A stretch of 64,000 nucleotides of DNA from JAGQVA01 sp033764335 (GTDB lineage Bacteria > Bacteroidota > Bacteroidia > J057): NCBI GenBank assembly GCA_033764335.1, contig JANRJC010000042.1, positions 62,001 through 126,000 of the forward strand. The letters run 5' to 3'. Positions 7,920-17,678 of this stretch are shown here, one piece after another; within the stretch, counting starts at the first letter, position 1; every line of letters begins with the position of its first letter. The notes below the pieces were generated by a model. It was given only the letters and a program-made list of their open reading frames with translations, made no database searches and was not told where the DNA came from. Made by a program: the position numbers and the translations under genes.

Positions 7920-9389
7920 ATGAAAAATATTCTTTCCTATATTTTAGTTTCTCTGGTTATAAGCCTAATAAGCATTGCCGGATATCATTTTTCCGGAGTG
8001 GGTACACGTGTTATTGAAGTAGAACCTTCTTCGGAATCAATGGCTATCCCGGCAAATGAACCCATGCCGAGGTATAACCTGCAGGCTCCCCAAAATGTTC
8101 CCGCTGACTTTTTATTTGCCGCAGAAACGGCCATGCCGGCAGTGGTACACATCAAATCTATCCAAACCGTAGCCGAACGAGTATATGATCCTTTTTATGA
8201 ATTTTTTGGAATGAAACCCCGCCAGTTTAACAATTCCCGCCAGCATGTTTCTTCCGGGTCAGGAGTTATCCTCAGCCCGGAGGGTTATATTGTCACCAAC
8301 AATCACGTGATCAAAGATGCGGATGAACTGGAGGTTACGCTCAATGACAATCGTAGCTACAAAGCGAAGGTAATTGGTACGGATCCTTCGACCGACCTGG
8401 GATTGATTAAGATTGATGCCGAAAATCTTTCGGTGCTGGAGTTGTCTGATTCGGATGAGGCGAGGGTAGGTGAGTGGGTGCTGGCGGTAGGAAATCCTTT
8501 CAGCCTCGCTTCTACGGCTACGGCAGGTATTGTCAGTGCCATTGGTCGCGATTTGGAAATTATTAAAGATCAGATGGCGATAGAGTCTTTTATTCAGACA
8601 GATGCGGCTGTAAACCCCGGTAATAGCGGCGGAGCACTTGTCAATCTGGAAGGAAAACTGATTGGTGTGAATACGGCCATTGCTTCACCCACCGGGACCT
8701 ACGCCGGGTATGCTTTTGCTGTCCCTGCAAATATCGTTAAAAAGGTTATCAGCGACCTAAAACAATACGGAGAAGTACAACGTGCCTTCCTGGGCTTGCG
8801 TTACGCCCAGAATATGAACAGTGAGTTGGCCGCACAACGAGGACTAAAAATCACCGAAGGCGTGCTTGTCGAAGGTCTCTCTGAAGAAGGCGGTTCAGCT
8901 AAAGCGGGGCTTAAGGAGGGGGATGTAATTGTAAATATTGAGGGGGTTCAGGTTAAAAATGATGCCCGGCTGCGGGAACTTGTCGGCAGAAAAAGGCCCG
9001 GCGATATTATCAATGTAAGTGTTTATCGAAGTGGTAAAGTTGAAAATATAAAAGTTCAACTCACCGATCAGAGCGGAGGTACAGAGATATTGGCGCCTGA
9101 ACGAAACGACAAACTTAGCGACCTTGGCATTCATTTTCGTGATCTGACGCCAAAAGAACTGGAACGCCTGGGCACTGCCCACGGAGTTTTAGTCAGCAAG
9201 TTGTTTGCCGGAAAAATCCGCCAGTCAACGGCAATGAAAGAAGAATTTATCATTGTAAAAGTCAATCAACAGGCCGTCAAAACCGCTGATGAGTTGGTCT
9301 CTTTCCTGAATTCTGCGAAAGGAAAAGTGGAATTTGTAGGCTTTTACCCCCGATCCTATCAGTTGTATTCCTATACACTGGATATGTAA
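7920..9389 (+). CDS. HtrA/DegP-type periplasmic serine protease
   Basis: A 489-residue Do-family protease. An N-terminal membrane anchor or signal (residues 5-24) is followed by the trypsin-like domain with the complete triad: His129 in TNNHVI, Asp159 in STDLGLIKI, Ser236 in PGNSGGAL. A first PDZ domain lies at about residues 285-385 (LKEGDVIVNIEGVQVKND) and a degenerate second one at about 395-489. It should degrade or refold damaged envelope proteins. It is transcribed alone, divergently from YceI, and ends at a strong hairpin (9393-9428). Confidence 0.95.
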   Translation: MKNILSYILVSLVISLISIAGYHFSGVGTRVIEVEPSSESMAIPANEPMPRYNLQAPQNVPADFLFAAETAMPAVVHIKSIQTVAERVYDPFYEFFGMKPRQFNNSRQHVSSGSGVILSPEGYIVTNNHVIKDADELEVTLNDNRSYKAKVIGTDPSTDLGLIKIDAENLSVLELSDSDEARVGEWVLAVGNPFSLASTATAGIVSAIGRDLEIIKDQMAIESFIQTDAAVNPGNSGGALVNLEGKLIGVNTAIASPTGTYAGYAFAVPANIVKKVISDLKQYGEVQRAFLGLRYAQNMNSELAAQRGLKITEGVLVEGLSEEGGSAKAGLKEGDVIVNIEGVQVKNDARLRELVGRKRPGDIINVSVYRSGKVENIKVQLTDQSGGTEILAPERNDKLSDLGIHFRDLTPKELERLGTAHGVLVSKLFAGKIRQSTAMKEEFIIVKVNQQAVKTADELVSFLNSAKGKVEFVGFYPRSYQLYSYTLDM

Positions 9390-9392
9390 AGG

Positions 9393-9428
9393 AAAGGGTG
9401 TATATCCCACTTGGAATATACACCCTTT
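9393..9428. terminator. Bidirectional terminator hairpin between convergent genes
   Basis: A perfect 13-bp inverted repeat: AAAGGGTGTATAT at 9393-9405 and ATATACACCCTTT at 9416-9428, with a 10-base loop. It lies 3 bp after the htrA stop and 47 bp from the stop of the convergent T9SS gene, so it probably serves both. There is no long U run, but A and T flanks are present on both sides. Confidence 0.75.
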
Positions 9429-9474
9429 ATCTAAAATCTAAAGCCAGAATGATATTCTGGAAAATTACGGTGGC

Positions 9475-12171
9475 TTATTTTACCACTACTCTCTCGTAAC
9501 CAACACCTTTAGATGTTGTTACCTTGAGTGTATAAATTCCTGCGGCAACACCGTTCATGTCTATTTTTTCATTAAAACGGCTGATGTTATTTTCATTGGT
9601 CTGATAAACAACCTTACCGTTGATGTCAAATATCGCCACACTCAGATCGTCGGTTTTTGCCATTTCAATATCCAGGGTAAAAACACCTTGGGTAGGATTG
9701 GGATAAACCTCCATGCGGCTGATACCGGCACGCGCAAGGTCTTCAATACCCACATTGGAATCAACCGTAATATTTACCGAAGTCTGGCATCCCTTGTAAT
9801 CGGTGATATTTACTGTATAAGAACCACTAGCCAGGTCGGAAGCAGAGGCACCCGTAACAGATGCACTGTGGCTCCAAGAATAAGTATAATGATGAGTACC
9901 ACCTGAAACAGCTACGGAAGCTTTTCCGTTGTTTGTACCATTGTCAGGATGATCGGAAGCTCCGGTAGCAGCCAGAACGGGAGTATTGGCAACCGTTGCG
10001 GTTTTGGCAATCGAACAGCCGTCAGCGTCGGTCATGGTAAGCGTATATGAGCCGGGAGCAAGTCCGCTTATATCTTTGGTGGTGGCACCATTACTCCATG
10101 AGTAAGTATAGGGGGTAGCTCCACCCGCAACGTAAGTTTTAATTGCACCATCTGTATCACCGTTACAGAAAACGTCGCTGGGAGAGATGACCACATTAGG
10201 GCTGGGTTTTTGGGCAATTTTAACCGGTACCGAAAATGCACAACCTGCACCGTCGGTAATCGTTACGGTGTAGTTGCCCGCAGATTTTCCGGTAATAATC
10301 TGAGTCGTTTGCCCTGTGTTCCAGGCAAAGCTATAAGGAGCCATGCCTCCGGAAACACTCATCGAAATACCTCCATCATTACCTGCGCAGGAAGCTTCGG
10401 TAACCGTAGGCGTGGCAATAACTTTGCTTCCATTGGCACAGAAATAAATTCCCTGAGACTTGGATACCGCGAATATTTCTTTGGTGGCATCATTCTGCAC
10501 CCAGGCAATAATCCGCATAAAACTTTTATTGAAAATGCTGTTTACCGCAACCGAGCCGGATACCGTGCTGGTTTGTCCTACCGTAGTATTAATGGAAGTT
10601 CCGGCGGCAGAAGGAATGGCATAACGCATAATTTCATAAAAATCTTTTTCTCCGTTGCTTCCAGTTGCGGCGGGATAATGCAATTCATCCTGAATAACGG
10701 CAACTTGGAGGGTAAGATTACCCAGCCCGGGATTTTGAAGCGGGGTTACTGCCACAGATACGTTGATATTGTTTCCGGTAACAGACTCTGTGAAATCAAA
10801 GTCAAACATATTCGGTTTAGCATTTTCGGTATTTACCATTGTTTGGTTTACACCGCCGGGCGCTCCGTTAAATACGCTTCCGCCCAGGATTGTATTGGGC
10901 ACACCATTTACTGCATAATAAGTTCTTCGGGCACTATTGGCCGGAACGTTGAAGTGGTGGCGAGGGTCATCATTGGGCGCAGGCCAGGTTACAATCCATT
11001 TTACAACTGCAGTATTGTGGAAATTGTTGTGAATCAATGCATCCAATGCGGGGTTTTGAGCCGCGCAGGGGCCACAATTGTGCTGGGTAAAAGACTCAAT
11101 CAGCGCCAGGCGGGGAGGTGCTTTGTCAACTACTTTTATGGTACGGAAAAGTTCATTGTCCGCGGGTTTCGCATCAGGCTCCCCGTTGGGATCCGTAATC
11201 CAGAGTTTTAGATCATAACTACCTAAAGCCGTAGGAATCCAGGGAATATTGTGGGAAACATTCAGCGAGGAAAATGTACCGCTGTAGTGTTGAGTTTTGA
11301 CCGGACCGTTGTTGATCGTATAATGAAGATCGAACGATTTAAGTTCATCCGCACCAATACTCAGAAATTTGCCCTTGATTACTACCGGAGCTTCTGTCAG
11401 CAGAACGGTTTCCGGAACGTCCACTTCGAGTCCGCGAACGTCCTGCCGGGGCTGCTCACCCGGAACAAATTCGTAGTAAGTATTGTCTGCGGGTTTGGGA
11501 TCCGTACCTGCCTGTGATTTTACGGCAGGAGAGCCGTCAACCGAAATAGCCGTTTCTGCATCAATCTGAATACCCATTGTGAGAGAAGGACTACAAGTAG
11601 AAATTGCCGATCCTTTCTGGTCAACCAGATAAATACTGTTGGTGTTTTCTTCCAAAACAATACTGAAATAGTGGTTACAGATGGGAATACTACCGTTATA
11701 GCCATAGTTGATATAAGAAATCCAAAGCTGTTTGTTGTCACCATTGGTAAAAGTTCTCATAACAATCTTATCATCAGCGGCAGCACCGTTTAATCCCCAG
11801 ATACAGACGGAGTTGTTAGGTACAAGAGCTGTGGGGATATTGATATTCTGAGAAGGGGGAAGAACGGTAGAACTGGTTTCAAAAGTTAGTACACCGGTTG
11901 TGGAAACTTTAAATTGGAAAGCAGGTTGCCCATTAAAATAAAACAGAAAGGGCATGTTGAGGATAGGTGTCCACGCGGGAGCTGCAGCAGCACCTTCGTG
12001 AATAACGGTCCATGACGGGTCAAGTCCGGCACCTACGGGCAACTCATCGAAAGTGTTGATTCCACCGGGATTTATTCCTGCATCAACATATGGGATGTAG
12101 TAATACTGGGAATAACCCATGAGGAAAAAAAACACCATGGATAGAGTGAGGAGAATTTTTTTCATAATCAT
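9475..12171 (-). CDS. T9SS-secreted Omp28/thioredoxin-like protein with SprB repeats
   Basis: An 898-residue multidomain exported protein. The signal peptide is KKILLTLSMVFFFLMGYSQ; the start may be ATG 12171 or ATG 12165. Residues to about 340 form beta-sandwich material. An Omp28-like thioredoxin fold starts near residue 355 with LIESFTQHNCGPCAAQNP, whose CGPC resembles a redox-active CxxC. Three SprB-type repeats (about 590-795) each follow the scheme SGG...PY.Y.WS.G....GL..G.Y.V...D..GC. The last about 80 residues are a type A T9SS sorting domain (MEVYPNPTQGVFTLDIEM to ERVVVK). It should be secreted by T9SS and attached to the surface. The partner or substrate is unknown. Confidence 0.92.
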   Translation of the reverse strand: MIMKKILLTLSMVFFFLMGYSQYYYIPYVDAGINPGGINTFDELPVGAGLDPSWTVIHEGAAAAPAWTPILNMPFLFYFNGQPAFQFKVSTTGVLTFETSSTVLPPSQNINIPTALVPNNSVCIWGLNGAAADDKIVMRTFTNGDNKQLWISYINYGYNGSIPICNHYFSIVLEENTNSIYLVDQKGSAISTCSPSLTMGIQIDAETAISVDGSPAVKSQAGTDPKPADNTYYEFVPGEQPRQDVRGLEVDVPETVLLTEAPVVIKGKFLSIGADELKSFDLHYTINNGPVKTQHYSGTFSSLNVSHNIPWIPTALGSYDLKLWITDPNGEPDAKPADNELFRTIKVVDKAPPRLALIESFTQHNCGPCAAQNPALDALIHNNFHNTAVVKWIVTWPAPNDDPRHHFNVPANSARRTYYAVNGVPNTILGGSVFNGAPGGVNQTMVNTENAKPNMFDFDFTESVTGNNINVSVAVTPLQNPGLGNLTLQVAVIQDELHYPAATGSNGEKDFYEIMRYAIPSAAGTSINTTVGQTSTVSGSVAVNSIFNKSFMRIIAWVQNDATKEIFAVSKSQGIYFCANGSKVIATPTVTEASCAGNDGGISMSVSGGMAPYSFAWNTGQTTQIITGKSAGNYTVTITDGAGCAFSVPVKIAQKPSPNVVISPSDVFCNGDTDGAIKTYVAGGATPYTYSWSNGATTKDISGLAPGSYTLTMTDADGCSIAKTATVANTPVLAATGASDHPDNGTNNGKASVAVSGGTHHYTYSWSHSASVTGASASDLASGSYTVNITDYKGCQTSVNITVDSNVGIEDLARAGISRMEVYPNPTQGVFTLDIEMAKTDDLSVAIFDINGKVVYQTNENNISRFNEKIDMNGVAAGIYTLKVTTSKGVGYERVVVK

Positions 12172-12331
12172 GAATGTTAAATGAAGTCTGGTAATAGGGA
12201 AAATAAGAACGAATATCCCTGCATGGATACAGGTTGTAACACAGCTCTTTAATCTTCAGAATTAACAAATATAGCTGAAAAATAGGTTAATTCAACGGTA
12301 GGGCTTGCATAATTTGTCAAACTCATTTTTA

Positions 12332-13438
12332 TTACAAATCAGCCAGGAATTCCCCTATTAGTGTTTGTTGATTTTTGACGATTTCCGGGGAATTATTTGG
12401 AACTAAAATAGCAGATGAGTGGATACAGTCCTTCAAAACAAAATTTTGTTGGGAATATACCTGAGCATATCCACTTTCTTTTAGAGTCATAGCCAGGTAT
12501 TCTTGTTCGGTTTGCCCGGGAGTAGGAATAAATACCGGTTTTGTTACCCCCAGGGATTGATAATCCATTATGCTGCTGTAACCCGACCTCGAAATCAGGG
12601 TGGTTGCACGAGAAATGGCCAGTGCAAGGAGATCGGTAGATAAATGAGTAATGGAGATGAGATTATCCTGTTTAGAAATTTCCGTCTGATCGGTTTTCCC
12701 TTTTACCAGCCAGAGGGTCTGGGTGATGTCGCGGGATTGTTTTTCGATGATGGTTTCCAATAGCGTTCTGTGAGGTTCCGGTCCGGAAATAATGGCCAAA
12801 ACTTCCGGCGGGTATTGGTCAAGGATTGGATGCCCAAAAGCTTTAGGAAGTTGATGCAGGGATTGAAACCGGGAAAGGGGGCCGATAAATCGGGCTTTAT
12901 CCGGCAGTAAAAGCCGATGTGAAAGATCGCCGCTGAGATTGGGCATACCTTCGAAATCGGGTATCCAAACTTGGTCAAACGGACGGATAAACCACTTATG
13001 CAATCGCGAAACGGCGGGTTCAAACCATCTCCACCCCGAAGGAAGGATGGGGTTTAACTGGTGACATACAAAAACAGAAGGAATACCCGGATCGTGGATA
13101 CCGTAGCGGTTGTCGGAGATAATTGCGTCAATTTTAAGCCTTTTCAGAATACTTTTCAATTGTTGGTTTTCCTCACGGATAATCGCCGCCAACCGGGGAA
13201 CCTGACTCATAATCCGGATCACCTGCTGGTGGTTGCGGGCATAAGAAACATTATATCCTGGCAGGGGAAAAGTGCTCAATGAAGGATATTGAAGCTTTAA
13301 AAATTGCAAAGCCGTACCCGAACTACCTATAAAAACTTCCGCATTTGCTTCCAGCAAAAGGTCAATCAGCCGCGCCGATCGGGTGGCATGACCCAATCCC
13401 CAATCGAGAGGCGCAATAAATACCCGCTTCCGGCGCAT
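12332..13438 (-). CDS. MurG/UDP-glycosyltransferase-like protein
   Basis: A 368-residue GT-B fold glycosyltransferase. The N-terminal signature FIAPLDWGLGHATRSARLIDLL (around residue 7) is the glycine-rich acceptor loop of MurG-like enzymes. The C-terminal half carries a nucleotide-sugar-binding region near residues 225-320 (AIISGPEPHRTLLETII, ATTLISRSGYSSIMDY, VFIPTPGQTEQEYLA), where SRSGYSSIMD corresponds to the donor-binding loop. There is no membrane segment. No sugar-synthesis neighbours help to assign a product; it may modify a lipid or surface glycan. It is transcribed toward the T9SS gene, with 160 bp between them. Confidence 0.85.
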   Translation of the reverse strand: MRRKRVFIAPLDWGLGHATRSARLIDLLLEANAEVFIGSSGTALQFLKLQYPSLSTFPLPGYNVSYARNHQQVIRIMSQVPRLAAIIREENQQLKSILKRLKIDAIISDNRYGIHDPGIPSVFVCHQLNPILPSGWRWFEPAVSRLHKWFIRPFDQVWIPDFEGMPNLSGDLSHRLLLPDKARFIGPLSRFQSLHQLPKAFGHPILDQYPPEVLAIISGPEPHRTLLETIIEKQSRDITQTLWLVKGKTDQTEISKQDNLISITHLSTDLLALAISRATTLISRSGYSSIMDYQSLGVTKPVFIPTPGQTEQEYLAMTLKESGYAQVYSQQNFVLKDCIHSSAILVPNNSPEIVKNQQTLIGEFLADL

Positions 13439-13952
13439 TCTTAGTTATGCTTTAGTTACTGTATGAATAAAGGTACAACCGTACAAAAAATTCCGGGTTT
13501 TTATCAGAAAAATTAGTTTGCCTATGATAAAAGCCGGCTGGCATGCTATTTGCTTAAACCCATGAAAACAACATATTCCATTAGTTTATTTCTTTTCTAA
13601 TTGGTTCATCTGTCATTTTGAAATAAATCATAATGGATTATTGAAATAGCAAACCTTACAGTTAAAGCAACATTACTATCGAATAAACAAATACTTTCTT
13701 ACTCTTTTTAAAATATTTTAATCCACATTTTTCTAAAATTTCGCGATAATTTTAGGAAAATGTGGATATTTTATTAGTTGATAATCAGCTAATTGTGTTA
13801 AAAATAAATTTTTATTCGCACGATTCAATCAAATATAATATTACCCTTTCAAAATCATTTAATTTTGTGCAGTTCATACACTCTCAGAGACTGTTCACAC
13901 AGCCGAATTTACCGTTCACGTATTTTTTTGAATCAAATCAGACAGCAGCCAT

Positions 13953-14047
13953 TAATATTGTAATTGAAAGGGCGATAATCCTGGATTACAAGAGCAAGGG
14001 CTAGGGTAGATTCTGCCGGAAGGCATTGAATCCCCTAGTTTTTTTTT
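13953..14047 (+). ncRNA. Putative small RNA, hairpin repeat family, copy 1
   Basis: A possible -7 box TAATATTG at 13953-13960 follows a TTTG at 13927-13930. A weak 5' stem (TAATC / GATTA) is followed by conserved GAGCAAGGG ending at 14000 and then a strong hairpin: CTAGGG (14001-14006) with CCCTAG (14033-14038), GATTC (14009-14013) with GAATC (14028-14032), and TGCC with GGCA around a GGAA loop. Nine T residues follow (14039-14047), as in an intrinsic terminator. No plus-strand gene ends upstream for this to terminate: the two nearest upstream genes, back to 9475, are on the minus strand. An independent transcript of about 80 nt is therefore the likely reading. Confidence 0.6.
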
Positions 14048-14160
14048 GCCTCAATTTTATAGCAATATTTTCCCCCACATTCTGGGGAACGAAAATCACC
14101 ACTCCTGCATAATTCTGTCCCGTTTAAACAAATTCTAATGGGAAATTCAGCTTTTCATGG

Positions 14161-14253
14161 TAAACTTGCATTACAACAGGACGGTAATCCTGGAATTACA
14201 AGAGCAAGGGCCAGGGTTGATTCATTCCTATGGAGTGAGTCCCCTGGTTTTTT
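14161..14253 (+). ncRNA. Putative small RNA, hairpin repeat family, copy 2
   Basis: A TAAACTTG box at 14161-14168 is followed by GTAAT / ATTAC (5' stem), conserved GAGCAAGGG ending at 14210, and the family hairpin: CCAGGG (14211-14216) with CCCTGG (14242-14247), GATTC (14219-14223) with GAGTC (14237-14241), and ATTCC (14224-14228) with GGAGT (14232-14236) around a TAT loop. Six T residues follow. Compared with copy 1 the outer pair has changed on both sides (CTAGGG/CCCTAG to CCAGGG/CCCTGG), and the upper stem is different but still paired. The U run ends 91 bp before the LytS start. Confidence 0.6.
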
Positions 14254-14344
14254 CATTACTTCCCACAATTATTTCCATTCTTTTGGCTTCTCTTTTGCAC
14301 TTTCAGGGTTTTGTGCTAGTTTCAACACGGATAAGGCATAATTA

Positions 14345-16741
14345 ATGGCAAAAAAAGGCTGGGCATGGTATCTTACTTTGGGTATTTTTTACCTGGGGCT
14401 AGGTGCTCTCATTTTTTCGTTTTACTCTCGCAGTGTACATATTCGCACCTTTCATGCGGATGAAGAGATCGAAGCGGTATTCGAAGGTAATGACTGGGTG
14501 ACTTGGAAAGACACTCCTCAGGGAGTTATTGCATTCCACGTACACCCCCTTCCCCTATACAAACCCATAGATAAAGACCGGCTCCGCGAAGGCGACCGGT
14601 TGCTGAGTATAGACTATAACACAATTCCCCAGGCCGAAGTCGTGGACAAAATTACCGGAGCGGCGCGCCCGGGGTATATTTTCATTGCTAAAGTAGAAAG
14701 AACCGACCCGACTAATCTTTCTGTCGAAACACGGGAACCGCTGATTCGAAATGGTTTTAGGCTGACCTTCAGCTTTAATCAGTTTGCTGCCTATTGGCAT
14801 ATCATCAGTTGGGTGGTAGGTATTGGGGCGTTTGTTTCGCTGGTCATGCTCGTGATTCTTCTGCCGATTATTCGTGGCAGCATACGCGATTATTTACCTC
14901 TTCTGGGGATTGTGATTACAGCGCTGTTGTTTTTTATGCTTCAGTTGCTACATCATGTATATCTGATCGTCGAAAGCGATCTGGTATCCACCGGCTTCGA
15001 AAAGGTGTTTATCATTACCTATTGTTTGTTGCTGTTTTTGTACGGAAGTTATTATTTCTATTTTAAATCGGAGAGCAGAAATACTCTATTCGCCATTCCC
15101 TCCTTTCTTACAGCCGGATACCTTCTTTATAGTTTCTATGACATCATATTTGTTTCCGAAGACCTGAAGTATTTTCACGATGTCATCGAAAATTATACGG
15201 CTCTGTTTTTCCTGATACATGTGCTGACGGGAGTCGTTTTGTATCTGCAAACCAATTGGAAAACACGGGCCTTACGCCGTCTCACCGGACTTGTAGCTCT
15301 TGGAATCATCGCCGGTGCCGGCATTGGATATTATTTTCTGCCGAATCCATCTTCGGTTATTAACAAAGAGCACATATTTTTCCTTCAGAACATCCTCCTG
15401 TTTTTCCCTTTGATCAATGCTACCTTTCTTCAGCTACAATTTGGAAAAGTAAGCCTGGTAGTCACCCAGACACTGCAATATATGGTGGCTTTTCTGGTAA
15501 GCGTCATCTTATACCTTCTGGTAATTCAATTGTTTGATTATACTCAACCCAACATACAATACCGCCGACTACTCGAATTTGTGACCTTTGTGATTTTAGT
15601 GGTAGTATTAAGGCTGCTTTACGTGTCCAATGAAAACCGGTTAAGCAGGTACTTTGTATCTTCACAACAGGAAAAACTCAGCCGGTTTAAATCTTTTATT
15701 GCCCGGATTCCCCAATATACCTCGTCCCGTATTCTCCGGAAAGACCTTGTGGAGCAACTCACCGAGTTTTTCAATGCAGAAGTGGTTCACCTCTGGTGGA
15801 AAGGAGATACACCGGATTCGGCGGCAGAGCAGGCGCATCACGAAAAGCAGGAAAGCATCTACGGACAGCTTACCCGACAGCTTACGGTCTGGTCTAAAAC
15901 CAAAGAAATTTCTCCTTTTCGACTGACAAATGATCTGGAAAAATATGTGCTCAATTCGCCTTATACGCTGATTTCTCCTATTACCGTTGATAAAGATGAA
16001 TATGCATTGCTTTTGCTGGGTAAAAAGAAGAGGGGAGTTTATAATCTCTCAGACCTCGAACTTATCTCTCAACTTATTCAACAAACCCAGCTTACCCTGA
16101 ATGTACTCCAACTGATCAATCGGGAGAAAGAACTCATACAGCAGACATACGAAGCAAATCTTACCGCACTTCGCTCGCAGATAAATCCGCATTTTCTTTT
16201 TAATACGCTGAATTCAATCACTTATCTCGTACATGAATCTCCGGATCTGGCAGAAGAGGCGATTGAAAAGCTGGCATTCATTTTCCGTTATACGCTCCGG
16301 ATGTCGAGCCAGAATTTTGTCTCTCTTTCAAGCGAAATGAACCTGATTTCGACTTACTTGGATTTGGAAAAAATCCGTTTCGGAGAAAGACTCGATATCC
16401 ATATCGAAATTGATCCGGCCGTAAAAGATATTCAACTTCCCGCATTTATTCTTTCGACACTCGTTGAAAATTGTGTAAAACACGGGATATCCAAAATTAT
16501 GGGCAAAGGGTTGATATCCATAGAAGCTTACCGCGAAGAGGGTTTTATGATATGTGAAGTCATTGACAACGGCCCGGGTATTGACCTGAGCCGCATTCAT
16601 AAAAGTACGGGATTAAGCAATAGTATTGCAAGACTCGAAAATATTTACGATATCAAAAATCTTTTGTACTTTGAAAACACGGGAAATGGTACGCTGGTGC
16701 GATTGAAAATTCCGGTAGTGGACCTTCCTCAATTAAATTGA
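14345..16741 (+). CDS. LytS-type sensor histidine kinase with PDZ-like and GAF-like domains
   Basis: A 798-residue membrane kinase. A first transmembrane helix (about 7-27) precedes a PDZ-like domain at about residues 45-125 (RLREGDRLLSIDYNTIPQAE). About seven to eight further helices span 150-430, then a GAF-like domain at about 445-590. The His_kinase domain has LRSQINPHFLFNTLNSITYL with the phospho-acceptor at His616, and a C-terminal HATPase (STLVENCVKHGI, EVIDNGPGIDLSRI). It is the partner of the LytTR regulator that starts 151 bp downstream. An extracytoplasmic PDZ-like domain between the first and second helices is unusual for this family and may bind a peptide or protein signal. Confidence 0.93.
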   Translation: MAKKGWAWYLTLGIFYLGLGALIFSFYSRSVHIRTFHADEEIEAVFEGNDWVTWKDTPQGVIAFHVHPLPLYKPIDKDRLREGDRLLSIDYNTIPQAEVVDKITGAARPGYIFIAKVERTDPTNLSVETREPLIRNGFRLTFSFNQFAAYWHIISWVVGIGAFVSLVMLVILLPIIRGSIRDYLPLLGIVITALLFFMLQLLHHVYLIVESDLVSTGFEKVFIITYCLLLFLYGSYYFYFKSESRNTLFAIPSFLTAGYLLYSFYDIIFVSEDLKYFHDVIENYTALFFLIHVLTGVVLYLQTNWKTRALRRLTGLVALGIIAGAGIGYYFLPNPSSVINKEHIFFLQNILLFFPLINATFLQLQFGKVSLVVTQTLQYMVAFLVSVILYLLVIQLFDYTQPNIQYRRLLEFVTFVILVVVLRLLYVSNENRLSRYFVSSQQEKLSRFKSFIARIPQYTSSRILRKDLVEQLTEFFNAEVVHLWWKGDTPDSAAEQAHHEKQESIYGQLTRQLTVWSKTKEISPFRLTNDLEKYVLNSPYTLISPITVDKDEYALLLLGKKKRGVYNLSDLELISQLIQQTQLTLNVLQLINREKELIQQTYEANLTALRSQINPHFLFNTLNSITYLVHESPDLAEEAIEKLAFIFRYTLRMSSQNFVSLSSEMNLISTYLDLEKIRFGERLDIHIEIDPAVKDIQLPAFILSTLVENCVKHGISKIMGKGLISIEAYREEGFMICEVIDNGPGIDLSRIHKSTGLSNSIARLENIYDIKNLLYFENTGNGTLVRLKIPVVDLPQLN

Positions 16742-16891
16742 TTGTTTTAAGGCACGGCTTTTGATAGATTGCGCTAAGAGAATTGACCACCGGAATATCC
16801 CGTGTAAGTACCTTTCCGATTACGTATCCGTTCTTTTGCGAATTAATCACTAAATTTATCTCGCATTGCTTAACTTTTATCCTGACCGAAT

Positions 16892-17659
16892 ATGTCGAAA
16901 TTTCGCGTACTTATTGCTGATGATGAGCTGCCCGCACGAAATAAAATGAAGCGGCTGTTGAAAAAATTTGAAAATGTGGAGCTGATACACGAGGCCGAAA
17001 ACGGGTTTGATGCGCTGGAGCATATCCATTCCCTTAAACCGGATCTGATTTTTCTGGATATTGAAATGCCCGGAATGAACGGCCTTGAAGTCGCCGAAAA
17101 TATAGACCTCGAAGATCCGCCATCCGTTATATTCGCTACAGCTTACAGTGAGCATGCCATTAAAGCATTTGAACTCAATGCGCAGGACTACCTGCTCAAA
17201 CCCTTCAACGAGGACCGTCTAAAGGCAGCCATAGATAAGGTTTCCGATAACAGACCTTCCACCGTACTCGATAAAGAAAAAATTGCCGAGATTCTGAAGT
17301 CAGAAATGGCCGAAGACATCAAATCTCCCTTCTCAGATAAAGTACCTATTCCTACCCGTGACCGATATAAGCTGGTGGACTATAGCGAAGTTCTTTGCAT
17401 TGAAGTGGAAGAGCGCAGCGTCCGTCTTTTTACCAAAGACAAATCCTATCTTCTCAATCATACGCTCGATACATTTGAACGCAAACTTCCGCTTGATCAG
17501 TTTTTCCGGGTAAACCGCTCCTGCATCATCGGACTAAAACATGTAAAGGAGATTGTCATCTGGTTTGGAAATCGGTTTAAGATTATTCTCACCAACGATA
17601 AAGAAGTAATCAGTAGCCGCGAAAAATCTAAAATTCTGAAACAGGTTCTGAAGTTTTAG
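16892..17659 (+). CDS. LytTR-family response regulator
   Basis: A 255-residue two-domain regulator. The receiver domain (1-120) has the acidic pocket ADDE (Asp10/Asp11), the phospho-acceptor Asp56 in DLIFLDIEMPG, and the conserved Lys in DYLLKPF. A LytTR DNA-binding domain follows at about 150-255 (FRVNRSCIIGLKHVKEI). It should be phosphorylated by the kinase encoded just before it. The 150-bp gap between the two genes contains TAAATTTA near 16852, a possible separate promoter. Confidence 0.95.
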   Translation: MSKFRVLIADDELPARNKMKRLLKKFENVELIHEAENGFDALEHIHSLKPDLIFLDIEMPGMNGLEVAENIDLEDPPSVIFATAYSEHAIKAFELNAQDYLLKPFNEDRLKAAIDKVSDNRPSTVLDKEKIAEILKSEMAEDIKSPFSDKVPIPTRDRYKLVDYSEVLCIEVEERSVRLFTKDKSYLLNHTLDTFERKLPLDQFFRVNRSCIIGLKHVKEIVIWFGNRFKIILTNDKEVISSREKSKILKQVLKF

Positions 17660-17678
17660 CACCCGTTTCCCTCTTACA

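Larger units (their letters stand above)
13439..14344. other. 906-bp AT-rich gap without a protein gene
   Basis: This gap separates the divergent glycosyltransferase and LytS genes. The first 500 bases are very AT-rich and I see no protein gene in them; an 80-codon frame at 13762-14004 has skewed composition and overlaps the RNA element. The second half holds two copies of the structured repeat listed separately (13953-14047 and 14161-14253), both on the plus strand. Just before LytS, TTTTG near 14291 and TAGTTTCA near 14315 may form its promoter, but the match is weak. Confidence 0.6.

Noticed and set aside
10210..11211. 333-codon plus-strand frame inside the T9SS gene
   Set aside because: It is antisense to a well-supported multidomain gene and its arginine- and glycine-rich translation has no family features.
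13762..14004. 80-codon open frame in the AT-rich gap before the LytS gene
   Set aside because: Low-complexity AT-rich composition, no recognisable domain, and it overlaps the small-RNA copy 1 promoter and 5' part.
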